Assembly: GCA_913775175.1 (NCBI GenBank)
Contig: CAJYKU010000002.1
Location: forward strand, 38,332 to 102,331
Direction: 5' to 3'
Source of the DNA: an uncultured Pantoea sp.
Lineage (GTDB): Bacteria; Pseudomonadota; Gammaproteobacteria; Enterobacterales; Enterobacteriaceae
DNA: 64,000 nucleotides
Part shown: positions 10,544-22,196 of the stretch, piece after piece
Layout: each line of letters opens with the position of its first letter
Numbering within the stretch: position 1 is the stretch's first letter
Translations under genes and position numbers: made by a program
The notes under the pieces: model-generated
The model's input: only the letters and a program-made list of their open reading frames with translations
Databases searched by the model: none
What the model was told of the DNA's origin: nothing

Positions 10544-11968
10544 TTACTGGCTGCGAATCGTTTTAATAATGTTGGTGGTAGAGATGCCATCCTCAAAATT
10601 AAGCACGCGCACATCTCCGCCGTTAGCCCAGACCTCTTTGCTGCCAGCAATATCTTCAGGCTTATAATCACCGCCCTTGACCAGCAGATCCGGCAGTACA
10701 TCCGCGATTAAGCGCTGTGGCGTATCCTCTTCAAATAACACCACCCAGTCCACCGCTTCCAGTGCACTCAGCACAATCATACGATTTTCCTGCGGATTAA
10801 CCGGGCGTGTTTCACCTTTCAGACGCCGGGTTGACGCATCACTGTTTACCGCAACAATCAGACGGTCACCCAGCTTGCGGGCGTTGGCAAGATAAGAGAC
10901 ATGGCCGGCGTGCAGAATATCAAATACACCATTCGTCATTACCACCTTCTCACCACGCTGACGCGCCAGTGCAACCGCTGCTTTTAGCTCGCTTTCACTC
11001 ATCACGCCAAAACCGCTCTCCGGCCGTGCATGAATCGCATTTTCCAGCTCAACCGGGCTGACTGTAGAGGTTCCCAGTTTGCCGACTACCACACCCGCCG
11101 CAGCGTTTGCCAGAAAACAGGCATCTTCCAGTGTATCGCCAGCGGCCAGTACTGCAGCCAGTACACCAATCACCGTATCGCCTGCACCCGTAACGTCGTA
11201 GACTTCCTGTGCCTGGGTTGGCATATGCAGTGGCGCTTTGCCTGGCTGCAGCAGGGTCATGCCATTTTCTGAACGGGTTACCAGCAGCGCATCCAGCTCA
11301 TAATCAGCAATCAGCTGCATACCGCGACTGACAATTTCGTCTACCGTTTTACATTTACCTACGACTGCCTCAAATTCAGAGAGGTTTGGCGTCAGCAGGG
11401 TCGCGCCGCGATAACGCTCGAAATCGCTGCCTTTGGGATCAATCAGTACCGGCACCTGAGCTGCGCGGGCCAGCTGGATCATGCTCTGCACGCTGCTAAG
11501 TGCGCCTTTGGCATAATCAGACAACACCAGCGCGCCAGCCTGTGCCAGCGACTGACGCATACGATCATGAATCGGTTGCGGATCAACCTGCTCAAAGCCC
11601 TCTTCAAAATCCAGGCGGATCAGCTGCTGATTACGCGACAGAACGCGTAGTTTAGTGATGGTCGGATGACTTTTCAGCGCGACAAAATCACAGCTGACGT
11701 TTACCTGTTCCAGCGCCTGGCTTAATACGCGTGCTGCGTCATCTTCACCGGTCAGTCCAATCAGACGTGATGCAGCGCCAAGTGCCGCAATATTCATCGC
11801 CACGTTAGCCGCGCCGCCCGGACGCTCTTCGATGGTGTCCACTTTAACTACCGGCACCGGTGCTTCAGGTGAAATACGGCTGGTAGGTCCATACCAGTAG
11901 CGGTCTAACATCACATCGCCAACAACCAGCACGGTGGCCTTGCCGAAGGCAGGCAGTGTTACTTTCAT
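10544..11968 (-). CDS. hldE: Bifunctional D-glycero-beta-D-manno-heptose 7-phosphate kinase / 1-phosphate adenylyltransferase
   Basis: Makes ADP-heptose for the LPS inner core. The 474 residues hold two domains: a PfkB/ribokinase-type kinase (about 1-320; GGAANVAMN near residue 54 and [11 protein letters not shown] near residue 263) and a cytidylyltransferase-fold domain (about 340-474; [14 protein letters not shown] with the HAGH nucleotide-binding motif). Both active sites look complete. It is the third gene of a minus-strand ygiF-glnE-hldE cluster, 76 bp after glnE. Confidence 0.97.
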   Translation of the reverse strand: MKVTLPAFGKATVLVVGDVMLDRYWYGPTSRISPEAPVPVVKVDTIEERPGGAANVAMNIAALGAASRLIGLTGEDDAARVLSQALEQVNVSCDFVALKSHPTITKLRVLSRNQQLIRLDFEEGFEQVDPQPIHDRMRQSLAQAGALVLSDYAKGALSSVQSMIQLARAAQVPVLIDPKGSDFERYRGATLLTPNLSEFEAVVGKCKTVDEIVSRGMQLIADYELDALLVTRSENGMTLLQPGKAPLHMPTQAQEVYDVTGAGDTVIGVLAAVLAAGDTLEDACFLANAAAGVVVGKLGTSTVSPVELENAIHARPESGFGVMSESELKAAVALARQRGEKVVMTNGVFDILHAGHVSYLANARKLGDRLIVAVNSDASTRRLKGETRPVNPQENRMIVLSALEAVDWVVLFEEDTPQRLIADVLPDLLVKGGDYKPEDIAGSKEVWANGGDVRVLNFEDGISTTNIIKTIRSQ

Positions 11969-12044
11969 TTCAGAGACTCCAGACTACGGTCAAAATATTG
12001 CGCGAATAGTATCATATACCCGCGACTCAGTAAGATGCCGCGGC

Positions 12045-14897
12045 TCAGTCAGACTGACTTGCTGCGGCCTCAAGCCAGTGCTGCCAGCTGGCGCTTACAA
12101 CAGCACGTTCAGCGCTAAACTCCTCAGCGGCTACATGGCCTGGCAATTCCTGCAGCGCCAGATGATGTAAGGCATCCCGCAGGGTAACGTATGCGTGTGT
12201 CAGCGCCTGTGCTTCCTGCTCTGCCATAATGCCGTGCTGTGCCATCAGTTCGAAAATACGCACATTATCAGACCAGCGGGTCAGCGCGGGCTGCCCGGCT
12301 GCTGATGCCAGCACCAGATATTGTGCAATAAATTCAATATCGGTGATGCCACCAGCGTCAGTTTTTATCTCCCAGCGCCCGCGATGCTTATTGCTTAAGT
12401 GCGCCCGCATCTTTTCACGCATCTCACGAACCTGCGTCTGCAATGTGTCTGCGGCACGCGGCAGGCACAGAATGCCATGCCGTATGCGGGTAAAACGTGC
12501 TGCGAGCTCCGCTTCCCCAAACACAATGCGGGCACGCACCAGCGCCTGATGCTCCCATGTCCAGGCCTCGTTACGCTGATAATCATCAAACGCATCAAAA
12601 GTGCTGACCAGCATACCTGCGGAGCCTGATGGACGCAGACGCGCATCAACCTCATACAGAAGACCGGAGGCGGTACGCGTGCTGAAGAGATGCATGATGC
12701 GCTGCGCCAGACGCAGATAAAACTGCCGTCCATCAATCACACGTTCGCCATTGGTTTCTGCGCTTTCCGGACAGTCGTGCAGAAACACCAGATCAAGATC
12801 GGAGCTGTAACCCAGCTCCCAGCCCCCCAGCTTACCGTAGCCAATAACGGCGAAGCCGCGCTCATCTTCGCGCGTCAGATGGGAGGGGCGGCCATAGCGC
12901 TGCACCATCATTTGCCACGCCTGCTGAACCACAGACTCAATAATCGCTTCAGCCAGCCAGGTCAGATGATCGCTGACTTTCATCACCGGTAGTGTGCCGG
13001 CAATATCTGCAGCGGCAATCCGCAGCAGCTGTGCCTGTTTAAACTGACGTATCGCCTCCAGCTGCTGCTCTTCATCATCTACCGGAATGCGCAGCAGATA
13101 TTGCCGTAGTTCATCCCGATAAGCATCAGTAGCGGTGGGATGGTAGAGCGTGGCAGGATCGAGCAGCTCATCCAGCAGCAGCGGATAGCGTGCCAGCTGA
13201 CTGGCAACCATCGGTGAGGCCGCACAGAGGCGAATCAGATGACGCAGTGCACCGTGATACTCAGTCAGCAGTTCAAGATAAGTGCTGCGCGTTAATACGC
13301 CCAGCAACAGAGGTGTAAGACGCTCCAGTAGCACTGCAGCATCAGCACGCGGGCAAATCTCACTCAGCAGACGCGGCATCAGCTGATCCAGTGCCAGCCG
13401 CCCGCGCGGGCCGATAGTGCGCCGGCTCGCATCTTCACAAAATCTGGTCAGGAGCTGGAAAAAACGCTGCCGCTGCGGTTCATCCAGCTGTGGCAGTAAC
13501 GGTATCAGATCGCTCTCTTCCAGCGTGTCCTGCCACAGAGCAGCAAATTCGGCCAGCTCAGGCTGATCGTCAATATCGGGTGCATCATCGCCAATCAGTT
13601 CGTCAAAAATGGCACGTACGCCAGCCATCTGTTGCGTTAACTGTGCGGTCAGTGTTTCCCAGTCGGCGCAGTGCATTGCCCATGCCAAACGCGCCCGGTG
13701 GAGGGGATCTTCTGGCAGAGTTTGTGTCTGCTCATCGTCGATGCTTTGCAGCAGATTCTCCAGCCGCCGCAAAAACAGATACGCCTGATGCAGATGTTCA
13801 ACCTGCTGTGGCTTTAACAAATCCAGTTCGCCAATTGTTTTGAGCACTGGCAGCAGGGAACGCACCTGAAGTGAGCGCTCACGTCCGCCACGAATTAGCT
13901 GAAACACCTGAACAATAAATTCCGTTTCGCGAATGCCGCCTGCGCCCAGCTTGATATTCTCTTTAAGTCCACGCCGACGGACTTCGCGGGCGATCATTCC
14001 CTTCATATTTCGCAGCGACTGTATGACGCTAAAATCGATATAGCGGCGGTAGACAAAAGGTCGCAGCATCTGTTGCAGCGCCTGGCTCCACTCTCCCTGA
14101 TCGTCGCCCATGAGCCGCGCTTTTACCATGGCATAGCGCTCCCAGTCACGCCCCTGCTCCTGGTAGTAGTCCTCCAGTGCGGCAAAGCTCATCACCAGCG
14201 GACCGCTATCGCCAAAGGGACGCAGCCGCATATCCACCCGATATACAAAACCCTCTGCGGTGGGCTGATCCAGTACTTTAATCAGGCGCTGGCCCATACG
14301 GGTAAAAAACTGTGCGTTGTCGAGCTCTCGTCGTCCGCCACGCGTCACGCCATTTTCCGGCCAGGCGAAAATCAGATCGATGTCAGAGGAGAAATTGAGT
14401 TCGCCGCCGCCCAGCTTGCCCATGCCAAGGATAAGCAGTGGCTGCGGCTCGCCCGCCGCATTACAGGGCGTGCCAAAATCGCGACAGCAATCCTGCCATA
14501 CCCAGTCGCGAGCGGCAGCAACCAGACTCTCCGCCAGCACGCTGAGCTGGATCAGGCTCTGTTCTGTTGTGGCAGCGTGCAGCGTCTGCATCCAGGCAAT
14601 GCGCACCAGCATATGACGACGAAACAGACGAAGCTCACGCATCAGTTCAGCTTCACTGGTCACCTGCGACAGCACCTGCTGCAGCCATACGCTATAGTGC
14701 TGCCACTCATCAGGCTGTGGAGGCTGCTGCTGCAACTGCTGCCACCAGGCTGGCTGCCGCTGCAGGTTATCGACAATAAAGTCGCTGAAAGCCAGCACTG
14801 CGGCCTGCTCTGACGTAATGTCTGTCAGCGACAGCTGCAGGCGTTCTGCAACGCTGGCTAACTGTGCCTGCATCAGCGAAGGTAATGGTAGCCGCAT
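12045..14897 (-). CDS. glnE: Bifunctional glutamine synthetase adenylyltransferase / deadenylase
   Basis: Adds AMP to, and removes it from, glutamine synthetase in response to PII and glutamine. The 950 residues (E. coli 946) carry two nucleotidyltransferase domains: the N-terminal [18 protein letters not shown] (deadenylase) and the C-terminal [18 protein letters not shown] (adenylylase), each with the DxD metal pair. The helical regulatory linker lies between them. It follows ygiF after 30 bp and precedes hldE. Confidence 0.97.
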   Translation of the reverse strand: MRLPLPSLMQAQLASVAERLQLSLTDITSEQAAVLAFSDFIVDNLQRQPAWWQQLQQQPPQPDEWQHYSVWLQQVLSQVTSEAELMRELRLFRRHMLVRIAWMQTLHAATTEQSLIQLSVLAESLVAAARDWVWQDCCRDFGTPCNAAGEPQPLLILGMGKLGGGELNFSSDIDLIFAWPENGVTRGGRRELDNAQFFTRMGQRLIKVLDQPTAEGFVYRVDMRLRPFGDSGPLVMSFAALEDYYQEQGRDWERYAMVKARLMGDDQGEWSQALQQMLRPFVYRRYIDFSVIQSLRNMKGMIAREVRRRGLKENIKLGAGGIRETEFIVQVFQLIRGGRERSLQVRSLLPVLKTIGELDLLKPQQVEHLHQAYLFLRRLENLLQSIDDEQTQTLPEDPLHRARLAWAMHCADWETLTAQLTQQMAGVRAIFDELIGDDAPDIDDQPELAEFAALWQDTLEESDLIPLLPQLDEPQRQRFFQLLTRFCEDASRRTIGPRGRLALDQLMPRLLSEICPRADAAVLLERLTPLLLGVLTRSTYLELLTEYHGALRHLIRLCAASPMVASQLARYPLLLDELLDPATLYHPTATDAYRDELRQYLLRIPVDDEEQQLEAIRQFKQAQLLRIAAADIAGTLPVMKVSDHLTWLAEAIIESVVQQAWQMMVQRYGRPSHLTREDERGFAVIGYGKLGGWELGYSSDLDLVFLHDCPESAETNGERVIDGRQFYLRLAQRIMHLFSTRTASGLLYEVDARLRPSGSAGMLVSTFDAFDDYQRNEAWTWEHQALVRARIVFGEAELAARFTRIRHGILCLPRAADTLQTQVREMREKMRAHLSNKHRGRWEIKTDAGGITDIEFIAQYLVLASAAGQPALTRWSDNVRIFELMAQHGIMAEQEAQALTHAYVTLRDALHHLALQELPGHVAAEEFSAERAVVSASWQHWLEAAASQSD

Positions 14898-14927
14898 CCT
14901 TTCTCCCTGAACCGTTACATTATGGAA

Positions 14928-16238
14928 TTAATGTTTTCCGCCGCTGCCTAACCAGAAAGGCGGCTGACGAATAGCCATCTTAGCCAGCTGACTCAGGCCA
15001 TGCTGCTGTTTTTCATCAATAGCGTGCTGTAGCTCCTGCCAGCCTGTCATCCACTGATATACCTCTTCTGCCGGATACGAGGCTGACAGCAGACAGACGG
15101 TTAGCAGCTGCCGGTGCAGACGCACTGCTTTGTCCTGAAACTCACTAACCAGACTGACCTCAGCAAAGGTTTCACGCAGATCGGCAGCAACGCGGCTTAG
15201 CATAATGTCACAAAAACGCTTCCACGAACCCTGCAGCTTAATCTGGTTTTTACTCTCTACCCATGGCTGCCACTGTGACTCTGCCAGCCAGTAAGTAAGC
15301 GCTAACTGCGACTCTGCTGATAGCGTGGAGAAGCAGACGACATCTGCACTGAGATCCTGCTGCTGCAGCTGCTCTTCAAGCAGCATTAGCTTCTGACGCA
15401 GTTCGCTACTGGCTTTACGTGGTACCAGCGCGCCTAACAGTGAAAATGCCTGACGCAGTGTTTCCAGCGCCTCCAGTATCCCCTCTTTGCCTGCCGGATT
15501 ACCGCGCAGCCACACCTCTTCATGATATTGCCAGTGGCTCAGGGCAGCGCTCAGCGCGGCAACCATGCCCTGCTCTACTGTGGCTTTTGCTGCCACTTTC
15601 AGCAATGGTAGTGACTTTACCGGACGCGGTGCATTGCCCTGTGCCAGCTGATAGCCTCGAGCTGCTTTGCTCAGGCTGCCGGGTCGTAACCCGCCAGTTG
15701 CCAGCAGCGTTTGGGCAAATTTCAGCAGATCAGCACGGGTGCCCCGCTTTAACTCCAGCTCCACCTCCAGCAGTGGCTCACTCTCTGTTCCCGCCGCGAC
15801 GGTACCGCGATCAAAAGCGACTTCGATCTCACTGTCACCAGCCTGCACTGTCCAGGTTTCACGCTGGAAATGTGTGCTAAACAGTGGCTGCAACCGCTGC
15901 TGCAGCCCGGCAATATCTGTATCCTGTGGCCAGATCTCAGCAGGCAGCTGTGCGATATCGAGCTGTGGTTGTGTAAGATCAACGTTATATTCCGGACGCT
16001 GATGCAAACCACCGAGCGTATTGCCCGCGGTTTTAAGTGTCATCTCGTAGCGCTGATCCACACCACGGATCCGTAATCCCATATCCCAGCGGCGCAACTG
16101 GTTATCGCTGGTTTCATAGTAGATATTGGTAAGCTCGCGGGCAGCCTCATGCTGATGTGGCCACTGGCTGAGCGTTGCGGCCAGCTTTACAGCTGTTTGC
16201 GGTGTGGCAATGAACTTTAATTCGATTTCAGTGGTCAT
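14928..16238 (-). CDS. ygiF: Inorganic triphosphatase YgiF (CYTH-CHAD)
   Basis: Hydrolyses inorganic tripolyphosphate. The 436-residue protein begins with the diagnostic EIELKF at residues 4-9 of a CYTH domain (about 1-200, with the acidic EVELELKRG and R/K tunnel residues) followed by a CHAD domain (about 220-420) rich in conserved histidines and arginines. It is the first gene of the minus-strand ygiF-glnE-hldE cluster and is divergent from ygiM. Confidence 0.94.
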   Translation of the reverse strand: MTTEIELKFIATPQTAVKLAATLSQWPHQHEAARELTNIYYETSDNQLRRWDMGLRIRGVDQRYEMTLKTAGNTLGGLHQRPEYNVDLTQPQLDIAQLPAEIWPQDTDIAGLQQRLQPLFSTHFQRETWTVQAGDSEIEVAFDRGTVAAGTESEPLLEVELELKRGTRADLLKFAQTLLATGGLRPGSLSKAARGYQLAQGNAPRPVKSLPLLKVAAKATVEQGMVAALSAALSHWQYHEEVWLRGNPAGKEGILEALETLRQAFSLLGALVPRKASSELRQKLMLLEEQLQQQDLSADVVCFSTLSAESQLALTYWLAESQWQPWVESKNQIKLQGSWKRFCDIMLSRVAADLRETFAEVSLVSEFQDKAVRLHRQLLTVCLLSASYPAEEVYQWMTGWQELQHAIDEKQQHGLSQLAKMAIRQPPFWLGSGGKH

Positions 16239-16443
16239 AATTTTTTATTTACTACGCTGCTGGCATTTGTACGGTTAATCTGGCGAAGAGTAATGCACCG
16301 CAGGCGCGCTGTCGCGGCTTTCTTGTGCTTTTACGACCCTTTTCACGCCGGATTGAGACCAGGATAGTTCTCATTCAGATTTATGCGAGGCGACCCCAGA
16401 CTGTGCCGGTAACTTTACGCCTATCAAGAAAAAACGACATCGA

Positions 16444-17067
16444 ATGAAAAAAATCACACTCGCCGCCCTCTCTTTGCTGGCTTTCAGCGCCATCACTCCC
16501 GCACATGCTGCGGATGAAAAACGTTATATCTCCGACGAATTATCGACCTGGGTACGTAGCGGTCCGGGCGATCAATATCGTCTGGTTGGCAAGCTCAATG
16601 CCGGTGAAGAAGTGACTGTATTGCAGATCAACAGCAACTCTCAGTATGCGCAAATTCGTGATTCAGAGGGGAAAACCAACTGGATCCCGCTCTCACAGCT
16701 TAGCGCCACACCCAGTCTGCGCACCCGCGTTCCGCAGCTGGAGCAGCAGGTCAAAGAGCTGACCGACAAACTGGCTAATATTGATAACAGCTGGAATCAG
16801 CGCACCGCTGAGATGCAGAGTAAAGTCGCCAACAGCGATGGCACAATTGATGGCCTGAAGCAGGAAAATCAAAAACTCAAAAATGAGCTGATCGTGGCCC
16901 AGAAGAAGGTCAGCGCAGCCAATGTACAGCTGGATGACAAACAGCGCACCATTATTATGCAGTGGTTTATGTATGGTGGCGGCGTGCTGGGTGTGGGTCT
17001 GCTGCTGGGGCTGCTGCTGCCGCACATGGTGCCACGGCGTAAGAAAAAAGATCGCTGGATGAACTAG
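16444..17067 (+). CDS. ygiM: SH3-domain membrane protein YgiM
   Basis: A 207-residue envelope protein: Sec signal peptide (residues 1-22, cleavage after AHA), a bacterial SH3 domain (about 25-90; YISDELSTWVRSGPGDQYRL), a coiled coil (about 98-165) and one C-terminal membrane helix (about 176-196) followed by a basic tail RRKKKDRWMN. The topology places SH3 and coil in the periplasm. E. coli YgiM is of the same length; a role at the cell wall is likely by domain content but unproven. It lies upstream of cca with a 142-bp gap. Confidence 0.92.
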   Translation: MKKITLAALSLLAFSAITPAHAADEKRYISDELSTWVRSGPGDQYRLVGKLNAGEEVTVLQINSNSQYAQIRDSEGKTNWIPLSQLSATPSLRTRVPQLEQQVKELTDKLANIDNSWNQRTAEMQSKVANSDGTIDGLKQENQKLKNELIVAQKKVSAANVQLDDKQRTIIMQWFMYGGGVLGVGLLLGLLLPHMVPRRKKKDRWMN

Positions 17068-17209
17068 TCGTCACGCTGATTTAAACGCTTTTCGCTTTGG
17101 GGAATCGCAAGATGCCCCTTTTGGCATACCCGCTTTTCAGCCAAAGTATGCAACAATTGTGAAACCAGCGCCTGAAGCGCTGCTATCTGAATAGTTCTGG
17201 AGTTGCCGA

Positions 17210-18442
17210 GTGAAAACCTTTCTGGTCGGTGGTGCAGTACGTGATGCGTTACTGCAGCTGCCGGTAAAAGACAGAGACTGGGTTGTGGTAGGTGCCACAC
17301 CCGATGAGATGCTGGAGCTGGATTATCAGCAGGTAGGCCGTGATTTTCCGGTGTTTCTCCATCCGCATAGCCGGGAAGAGTATGCGCTGGCACGCACTGA
17401 GCGTAAACAGGGCAGCGGCTATACCGGATTTGTCACTCACTTTGCACCCGACGTTACCCTGGAACAGGATCTGCTGCGCCGCGATCTGACAATCAACGCC
17501 ATTGCTCAGGCAGCAGATGGCACGCTGATTGACCCGTATAACGGTCAGCAGGATCTGCAAAGCCGCACACTGCGCCATGTCTCTGCGGCATTCAGTGAGG
17601 ATCCGCTGCGCGTACTGCGCGTTGCACGTTTTGCCGCCCGCTATGCTCACCTCAACTTCCGCATTGCCGCAGAAACTGAGACGCTGATGTCGCAGATGGC
17701 AGAGAGCGGTGAACTGGCGCATCTTACCGCAGAGCGCGTCTGGAAAGAGACTGAAAACGCGCTGCTGACGCGTAATCCTCAGGTCTATTTTCAGGTGTTA
17801 CGCGACTGTGGCGCACTGCAGGTACTGTTTCCGGAGATCGATAACCTGTATGGCATTCCTGCGCCTGCTAAATGGCACCCGGAGATCGATACTGGCGTGC
17901 ATACGCTGATGACGCTGACGATGGCAGCGGCGCTCTCTGATGAGCTGGATGTTCGCTTTGCCACACTGCTCCATGATGTAGGCAAGGCGCTGACACCGCC
18001 AGAAAAATGGCCATCGCATCATGGTCATGGTGCTGCCGGTGTGCCCGTTGTCGCCGCGCTATGCCAGCGACTGCGGGTACCAAACCATCTGCGTGATTTA
18101 GCGCTGATTGTCACTGAGTTTCACGATATCGTCCATACCATTGAGCGCCAGCCAGCAGCAGCGCTGATCGCACTTTTTGATCGTATTGATGCCTGGCGAA
18201 AACCTGAACGGGTGGAAAAAATGGCGCTGACCAGCGAAGCCGACGCGCGCGGGCGCGCTACGCTGGAGAGTATGCCCTATCCGCAGGGCGACTATTTACG
18301 ACGGATGTTTGCAATTGCACAGGCGGTGCCGGTGCAGCAGGTTGTCGCAGCGGGTTTTAAAGGAGCAGAGGTGCGGGAAGAGCTGACCAGACGCCGGATT
18401 GCAGCATTAAACGAGGTCGTGAGTCTTACGCGGCTGATCTGA
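17210..18442 (+). CDS. cca: Multifunctional CCA-adding tRNA nucleotidyltransferase / phosphodiesterase
   Basis: Adds and repairs the 3' CCA of tRNAs. The start is GTG at 17210. The 410 residues contain the class II nucleotidyltransferase head ([11 protein letters not shown] at residues 4-14, DRDWVVVG with the Dx[12 protein letters not shown]) and a C-terminal HD phosphohydrolase domain (HDVGKALTP...HHGH), as in the enterobacterial enzyme with added 2',3'-cyclic phosphodiesterase and phosphatase activity. It stands alone between ygiM and the convergent uppP. Confidence 0.96.
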   Translation: MKTFLVGGAVRDALLQLPVKDRDWVVVGATPDEMLELDYQQVGRDFPVFLHPHSREEYALARTERKQGSGYTGFVTHFAPDVTLEQDLLRRDLTINAIAQAADGTLIDPYNGQQDLQSRTLRHVSAAFSEDPLRVLRVARFAARYAHLNFRIAAETETLMSQMAESGELAHLTAERVWKETENALLTRNPQVYFQVLRDCGALQVLFPEIDNLYGIPAPAKWHPEIDTGVHTLMTLTMAAALSDELDVRFATLLHDVGKALTPPEKWPSHHGHGAAGVPVVAALCQRLRVPNHLRDLALIVTEFHDIVHTIERQPAAALIALFDRIDAWRKPERVEKMALTSEADARGRATLESMPYPQGDYLRRMFAIAQAVPVQQVVAAGFKGAEVREELTRRRIAALNEVVSLTRLI

Positions 18443-18459
18443 TCAGCCGCGCAAAACAT

Positions 18460-19278
18460 TTACATAAAGACCGCGTAAACCGCCGCAGCAACAATGAAGC
18501 GATAGATGGCGAACGAGACAAAAGAGATACGTTTGATCAGCTCCAGGAACACTTTGATTGCCAGCAGCGCGACAATAAAGGCGGTAATAAAGCCCACGGC
18601 AAACATCGGGAAATCCTGCATGGTCAGGAAGCCCATGCTCTTATAGAGATCCAGCACCGTTGCGCCCATCATCATCGGCACTGCCAGGATAAATGAGAAC
18701 TCTGACGCAGCATAGCGACTTACGCCCATCAGCATACCGCCGGAGATGGTGGCACCGGAGCGCGAGAAGCCAGGCCACAATGCCAGACACTGGAAGCAAC
18801 CAATCATAAATGCCTGGCGATAAGTAATATCATCAACCCCAACCGCTTTCGGCTGTTTTGGCTTCAAAAATTCTGCAGCCAGCAACAGCACCCCACCAAC
18901 GACCAGCGCATACATAACGTTGATCGGGTTAAATAGCGTTTTAATCTGATCGTGCAGGATCAGACCGATCACCACCGCCGGGATCATTCCCAGCAGAATA
19001 TGGATCAGTGTCAGTTTGCCAGTACCTACCCCTTCATGACGCTCCTGACCAAAGTGAATGCCAATCAGGCCAAACAGACGTCGCCAGAACATCACCACTA
19101 CTGCCAGAATCGATCCCAGCTGGATTACCACCTCAAAAGTCTCTGCTTTCTCTCCCTCAAATCCCAGCAGATGCCCGACAATAATCATATGGCCTGTGGA
19201 AGAGACGGGCAGAAACTCGGTCAGGCCCTCTACCACGCCGAGGATCGCAGCGACCCATAGCTGATGTATGTCTGCCAT
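18460..19278 (-). CDS. uppP: Undecaprenyl-diphosphatase UppP/BacA
   Basis: Integral membrane enzyme that dephosphorylates undecaprenyl pyrophosphate to recycle the lipid carrier of peptidoglycan and O-antigen synthesis; overexpression gives bacitracin resistance. The 272 residues have eight membrane segments and the two BacA signatures [14 protein letters not shown] (residues 17-30) and [13 protein letters not shown] (about 170). It lies 17 bp from the convergent cca stop, downstream of folB. Confidence 0.97.
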   Translation of the reverse strand: MADIHQLWVAAILGVVEGLTEFLPVSSTGHMIIVGHLLGFEGEKAETFEVVIQLGSILAVVVMFWRRLFGLIGIHFGQERHEGVGTGKLTLIHILLGMIPAVVIGLILHDQIKTLFNPINVMYALVVGGVLLLAAEFLKPKQPKAVGVDDITYRQAFMIGCFQCLALWPGFSRSGATISGGMLMGVSRYAASEFSFILAVPMMMGATVLDLYKSMGFLTMQDFPMFAVGFITAFIVALLAIKVFLELIKRISFVSFAIYRFIVAAAVYAVFM

Positions 19279-19309
19279 TGAATTTGTTCCCCTATCCGTT
19301 TTAAACAGT

Positions 19310-19338
19310 AAAAAGGCGGTCGCAAACTGCTACCGCCT
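19310..19338 (-). terminator. Rho-independent terminator of folB
   Basis: On the minus strand AGGCGGT, an 11-nt loop, ACCGCCT, then TTTTT. It lies between folB and uppP, so the two minus-strand genes are probably separate units. Confidence 0.7.
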
Positions 19339-19469
19339 GAAATTATGCCGGTGCTGTTCTGAAGAAAACCTTAAGGTTTTCTGAAAGTTCGTTTCTGTCA
19401 GCGTAACGGCCCCGGCTAAGACACACTATAATTTGATTTGGTTTCACTGTGATGGCAATCACAGGGCGT

Positions 19470-19829
19470 TTATTTAGGAATTGTTCCCCGCTCAATGCGA
19501 ACGCCAACCGTTGCGGCCTGAGCCACTGCACCCGGCTTACCAACCCGGATACGCACACCTGGCGTATTAAAGCGCTGCATCAGCAGATCGCCAATCTCTT
19601 CCGCCACCCGTTCCACCAGCGCAAAGCGATTGCCCTGCAGATGCGTGAGGATCGCTTCTGTGACATCGGCGTAGCTCAGACAGTCGCTGACATCATCGCT
19701 CGTTGCAGCACGCCGGTTATCCCACGCCATTTCGACATCGAGCACCAGCTTCTGCTGTATCCCCTGCTCCCAGTCATATACGCCAATAGTGGTGAACACG
19801 GTGAGTTGTTCTATAAATACGATATCCAT
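19470..19829 (-). CDS. folB: Dihydroneopterin aldolase
   Basis: Cleaves 7,8-dihydroneopterin to 6-hydroxymethyl-dihydropterin and glycolaldehyde in folate synthesis. The 119 residues fit the tunnelling-fold FolB family: MDIVFIEQLTVFTTIGVYDWE at the start (catalytic Tyr/Glu region) and the conserved ERVAEEI and VRIRVGKPGAV segments. Divergent from plsY, with about 105 bp between the starts. Confidence 0.95.
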   Translation of the reverse strand: MDIVFIEQLTVFTTIGVYDWEQGIQQKLVLDVEMAWDNRRAATSDDVSDCLSYADVTEAILTHLQGNRFALVERVAEEIGDLLMQRFNTPGVRIRVGKPGAVAQAATVGVRIERGTIPK

Positions 19830-19935
19830 GATGTCACTCTCTGTTTTTGGTCAGGCCGGATACCACTTCCGGCGGATTATGCGTATTATCCACGCTTAGC
19901 GAAAACAAAACGACCCAAAAGGACGGTATAACGCT

Positions 19936-20538
19936 ATGAGTGCTATCGCGCTTGGTATGATTATTTTCGCGTATCTTTGCGGCTCGATTTCCAGTGCGAT
20001 ACTGGTCTGTAAACTCGCAGGGTTGCCCGATCCCCGCACTTCAGGCTCCGGTAATCCCGGTGCCACCAACGTGCTGCGTATAGGCGGCAAAGCAGCGGCG
20101 GCGGCAGTGCTGATTTTTGATGTGGCAAAGGGAATGCTTCCGGTCTGGATCGCTTTTCTGCTGCATGTTGCTCCGATCTATCTCGGGCTGACAGCAATTG
20201 CCGCCTGTCTGGGTCACATTTATCCTGTCTTTTTCCACTTTCGCGGTGGTAAAGGAGTGGCAACGGCGTTTGGCGCGATTGCACCGATTGGCTGGGATCT
20301 TACCGGGCTGATGACCGGCACATGGCTGCTTACGGTGCTGCTGAGTGGCTACTCTTCACTGGGCGCTATTATCAGTGCACTTATTGCCCCATTTTATGTC
20401 TGGTGGTTTAAACCGCAGTTTACCTTTCCGGTTTCCATGCTCTCATGTCTGATCCTGCTTCGCCATCACGATAATATTCAGCGGCTATGGCGTGGACAGG
20501 AGCATCGCGTCTGGAAGCGCAAAAAAAAGAAACCATAA
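19936..20538 (+). CDS. plsY: Glycerol-3-phosphate acyltransferase PlsY
   Basis: Inner-membrane enzyme that transfers acyl from acyl-phosphate to glycerol 3-phosphate, the first step of phospholipid synthesis. The 200-residue protein has several membrane helices and the conserved PlsY cytoplasmic motifs: [12 protein letters not shown] (residues 37-48), [20 protein letters not shown] (about 95-114). The C-terminal tail is strongly basic (KRKKKKP). E. coli order folB-plsY-tsaD is kept. Confidence 0.95.
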   Translation: MSAIALGMIIFAYLCGSISSAILVCKLAGLPDPRTSGSGNPGATNVLRIGGKAAAAAVLIFDVAKGMLPVWIAFLLHVAPIYLGLTAIAACLGHIYPVFFHFRGGKGVATAFGAIAPIGWDLTGLMTGTWLLTVLLSGYSSLGAIISALIAPFYVWWFKPQFTFPVSMLSCLILLRHHDNIQRLWRGQEHRVWKRKKKKP

Positions 20539-20565
20539 AAAAACCGGCTGCGTGCCGGTTTTTTT
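20537..20565. terminator. Bidirectional terminator between plsY and tsaD
   Basis: AAAAAAACCGGC, loop TGCGT, GCCGGTTTTTTT. It overlaps the plsY stop codon and serves both convergent genes. Confidence 0.85.
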
Positions 20566-20568
20566 ATT

Positions 20569-21582
20569 TCAAATGGCGGGAAGTTCCGCCAGTGGCCAGC
20601 GCGGTCGTACGCTGACGCCCAGCTCGCCACGCGTGCCACCTTTCAGACGCACCATGCCCGCATAGGCGATCATCGCGCCGTTATCAGTGCAGAACTCCGG
20701 ACGGGCATAGAAGACTTCGCCGCTACGGGCGCTCATCATCTCTGCCATGCGTGCCCGCAGTGTCTGGTTTGCACTCACGCCACCGGCAATAACCAGCCGT
20801 TTAAAACCAGTCTGCTCCAGCGCCCGTTTGCATTTGATCATCAGCGTATCCACCACCGCATCTTCAAACGCCCGCGCAATGTCCGCCCGTGCCTGCTCAT
20901 CACCCTCATGTTCGCGAATGGTGTTGGCAGCAAAGGTTTTAAGCCCGGAAAAGCTAAAATCGAGTCCGGGACGGTCGGTCATGGGACGCGGAAAGCGAAA
21001 ACGACCGGCGCTACCCTGCTGCGCCATGCGTGACAGCATCGGGCCGCCCGGATAGTCGAGACCCAGCAGCTTGGCCGTTTTATCAAACGCCTCACCCGCT
21101 GCATCATCAATTGACTCACCCAGCAGCGTATATTCTCCGATGCCGGTAACGCTGATAAGCTGTGTGTGACCACCTGAAACCAGCAGTGCGACAAACGGAA
21201 ACGCGGGGGGGTTCTCCTCCAGCATAGGTGCCAGCAGATGACCTTCCATATGATGTACCGGTACCGCCGGCACATTCCAGGCAAACGCCAGTGCGCGCCC
21301 GATAGTGGCACCAACCAGCAGCGCCCCAACCAGACCAGGCCCTGCGGTATAGGCTACAGCATCAATCTCACTGGCCTGCAAATTCGCTTCGCGCAGCGCG
21401 GCCTGAATCAGCGGCACCGTCTTGCGTACGTGATCGCGTGAGGCCAGTTCTGGCACCACGCCACCATAGTCGGCATGCAGTTTAACCTGGCTATATAACT
21501 GATTTGCCAGCAGACCGGACGCATCGTCATAAATCGCGATGCCGGTTTCATCGCAGGACGTTTCAATACCCAGAACTCGCAT
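20569..21582 (-). CDS. tsaD: tRNA t6A37 threonylcarbamoyltransferase TsaD
   Basis: Transfers threonylcarbamoyl from TC-AMP to A37 of ANN-decoding tRNAs, with TsaB and TsaE. The start at 21582 ([14 protein letters not shown]) gives 337 residues, as in E. coli; an in-frame ATG 15 codons upstream is not conserved. The ASKHA fold is recognisable: ETSCDETG, the metal-binding HHMEGH at about residues 110-115, VSGGHTQL and a late [11 protein letters not shown]. Divergent from rpsU. Confidence 0.96.
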   Translation of the reverse strand: MRVLGIETSCDETGIAIYDDASGLLANQLYSQVKLHADYGGVVPELASRDHVRKTVPLIQAALREANLQASEIDAVAYTAGPGLVGALLVGATIGRALAFAWNVPAVPVHHMEGHLLAPMLEENPPAFPFVALLVSGGHTQLISVTGIGEYTLLGESIDDAAGEAFDKTAKLLGLDYPGGPMLSRMAQQGSAGRFRFPRPMTDRPGLDFSFSGLKTFAANTIREHEGDEQARADIARAFEDAVVDTLMIKCKRALEQTGFKRLVIAGGVSANQTLRARMAEMMSARSGEVFYARPEFCTDNGAMIAYAGMVRLKGGTRGELGVSVRPRWPLAELPAI

Positions 21583-21685
21583 AGCTTTATCACCCTCTTC
21601 TTGCGGCGCGCAGTGTAACACAGGCAAATCAGCCGCCGCAGAGTTTGACGGGAAAAAGTGTTTTTCCGCCGCACAAAGAGTGCGC

Positions 21686-21691
21686 TATACT
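21686..21691 (+). promoter_or_regulatory. Possible -10 element upstream of rpsU
   Basis: TATACT in the rpsU-tsaD intergenic region, about 170 bp upstream of rpsU. No good -35 is visible at 16-18 bp. In E. coli the rpsU-dnaG-rpoD operon is driven from promoters in this interval. Confidence 0.3.
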
Positions 21692-21804
21692 CCACGGCCT
21701 GAAAAAACCGGCAGCCGCACAGGCAAACGCTCCTGTTGGTTCTAAATTGTCCATGGTGCTTTACAAGCCAGCTACGGTTGGAGTAAAATGCTGCACCATT
21801 TTGA

Positions 21805-22077
<273 letters not shown>

Positions 22078-22134
22078 TTTTTTGCGGGAGTTCGCTTCCG
22101 CCGCGTGTTAAGCGCAGACAGAGTCAAGTAAGAG

Positions 22135-22163
22135 GCCGTGCTTTCCGAAAGGAAGCGCGGCTT
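22135..22163 (+). terminator. Attenuator-type hairpin between rpsU and dnaG
   Basis: GCCGTGCTTTCC, loop GAAA, GGAAGCGCGGC, followed by TTGTT. The position matches the internal terminator T1 of the E. coli operon, which keeps primase expression far below that of S21. Confidence 0.7.
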
Positions 22164-22196
22164 GTTGCCGTTTAAGAGCTGAAAAAATCGGGGCTT

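Noticed and set aside
14073..14813. 246-codon open frame opposite glnE
   Set aside because: Lies wholly antisense to a clear two-domain glnE; no ribosome-binding site or family features.
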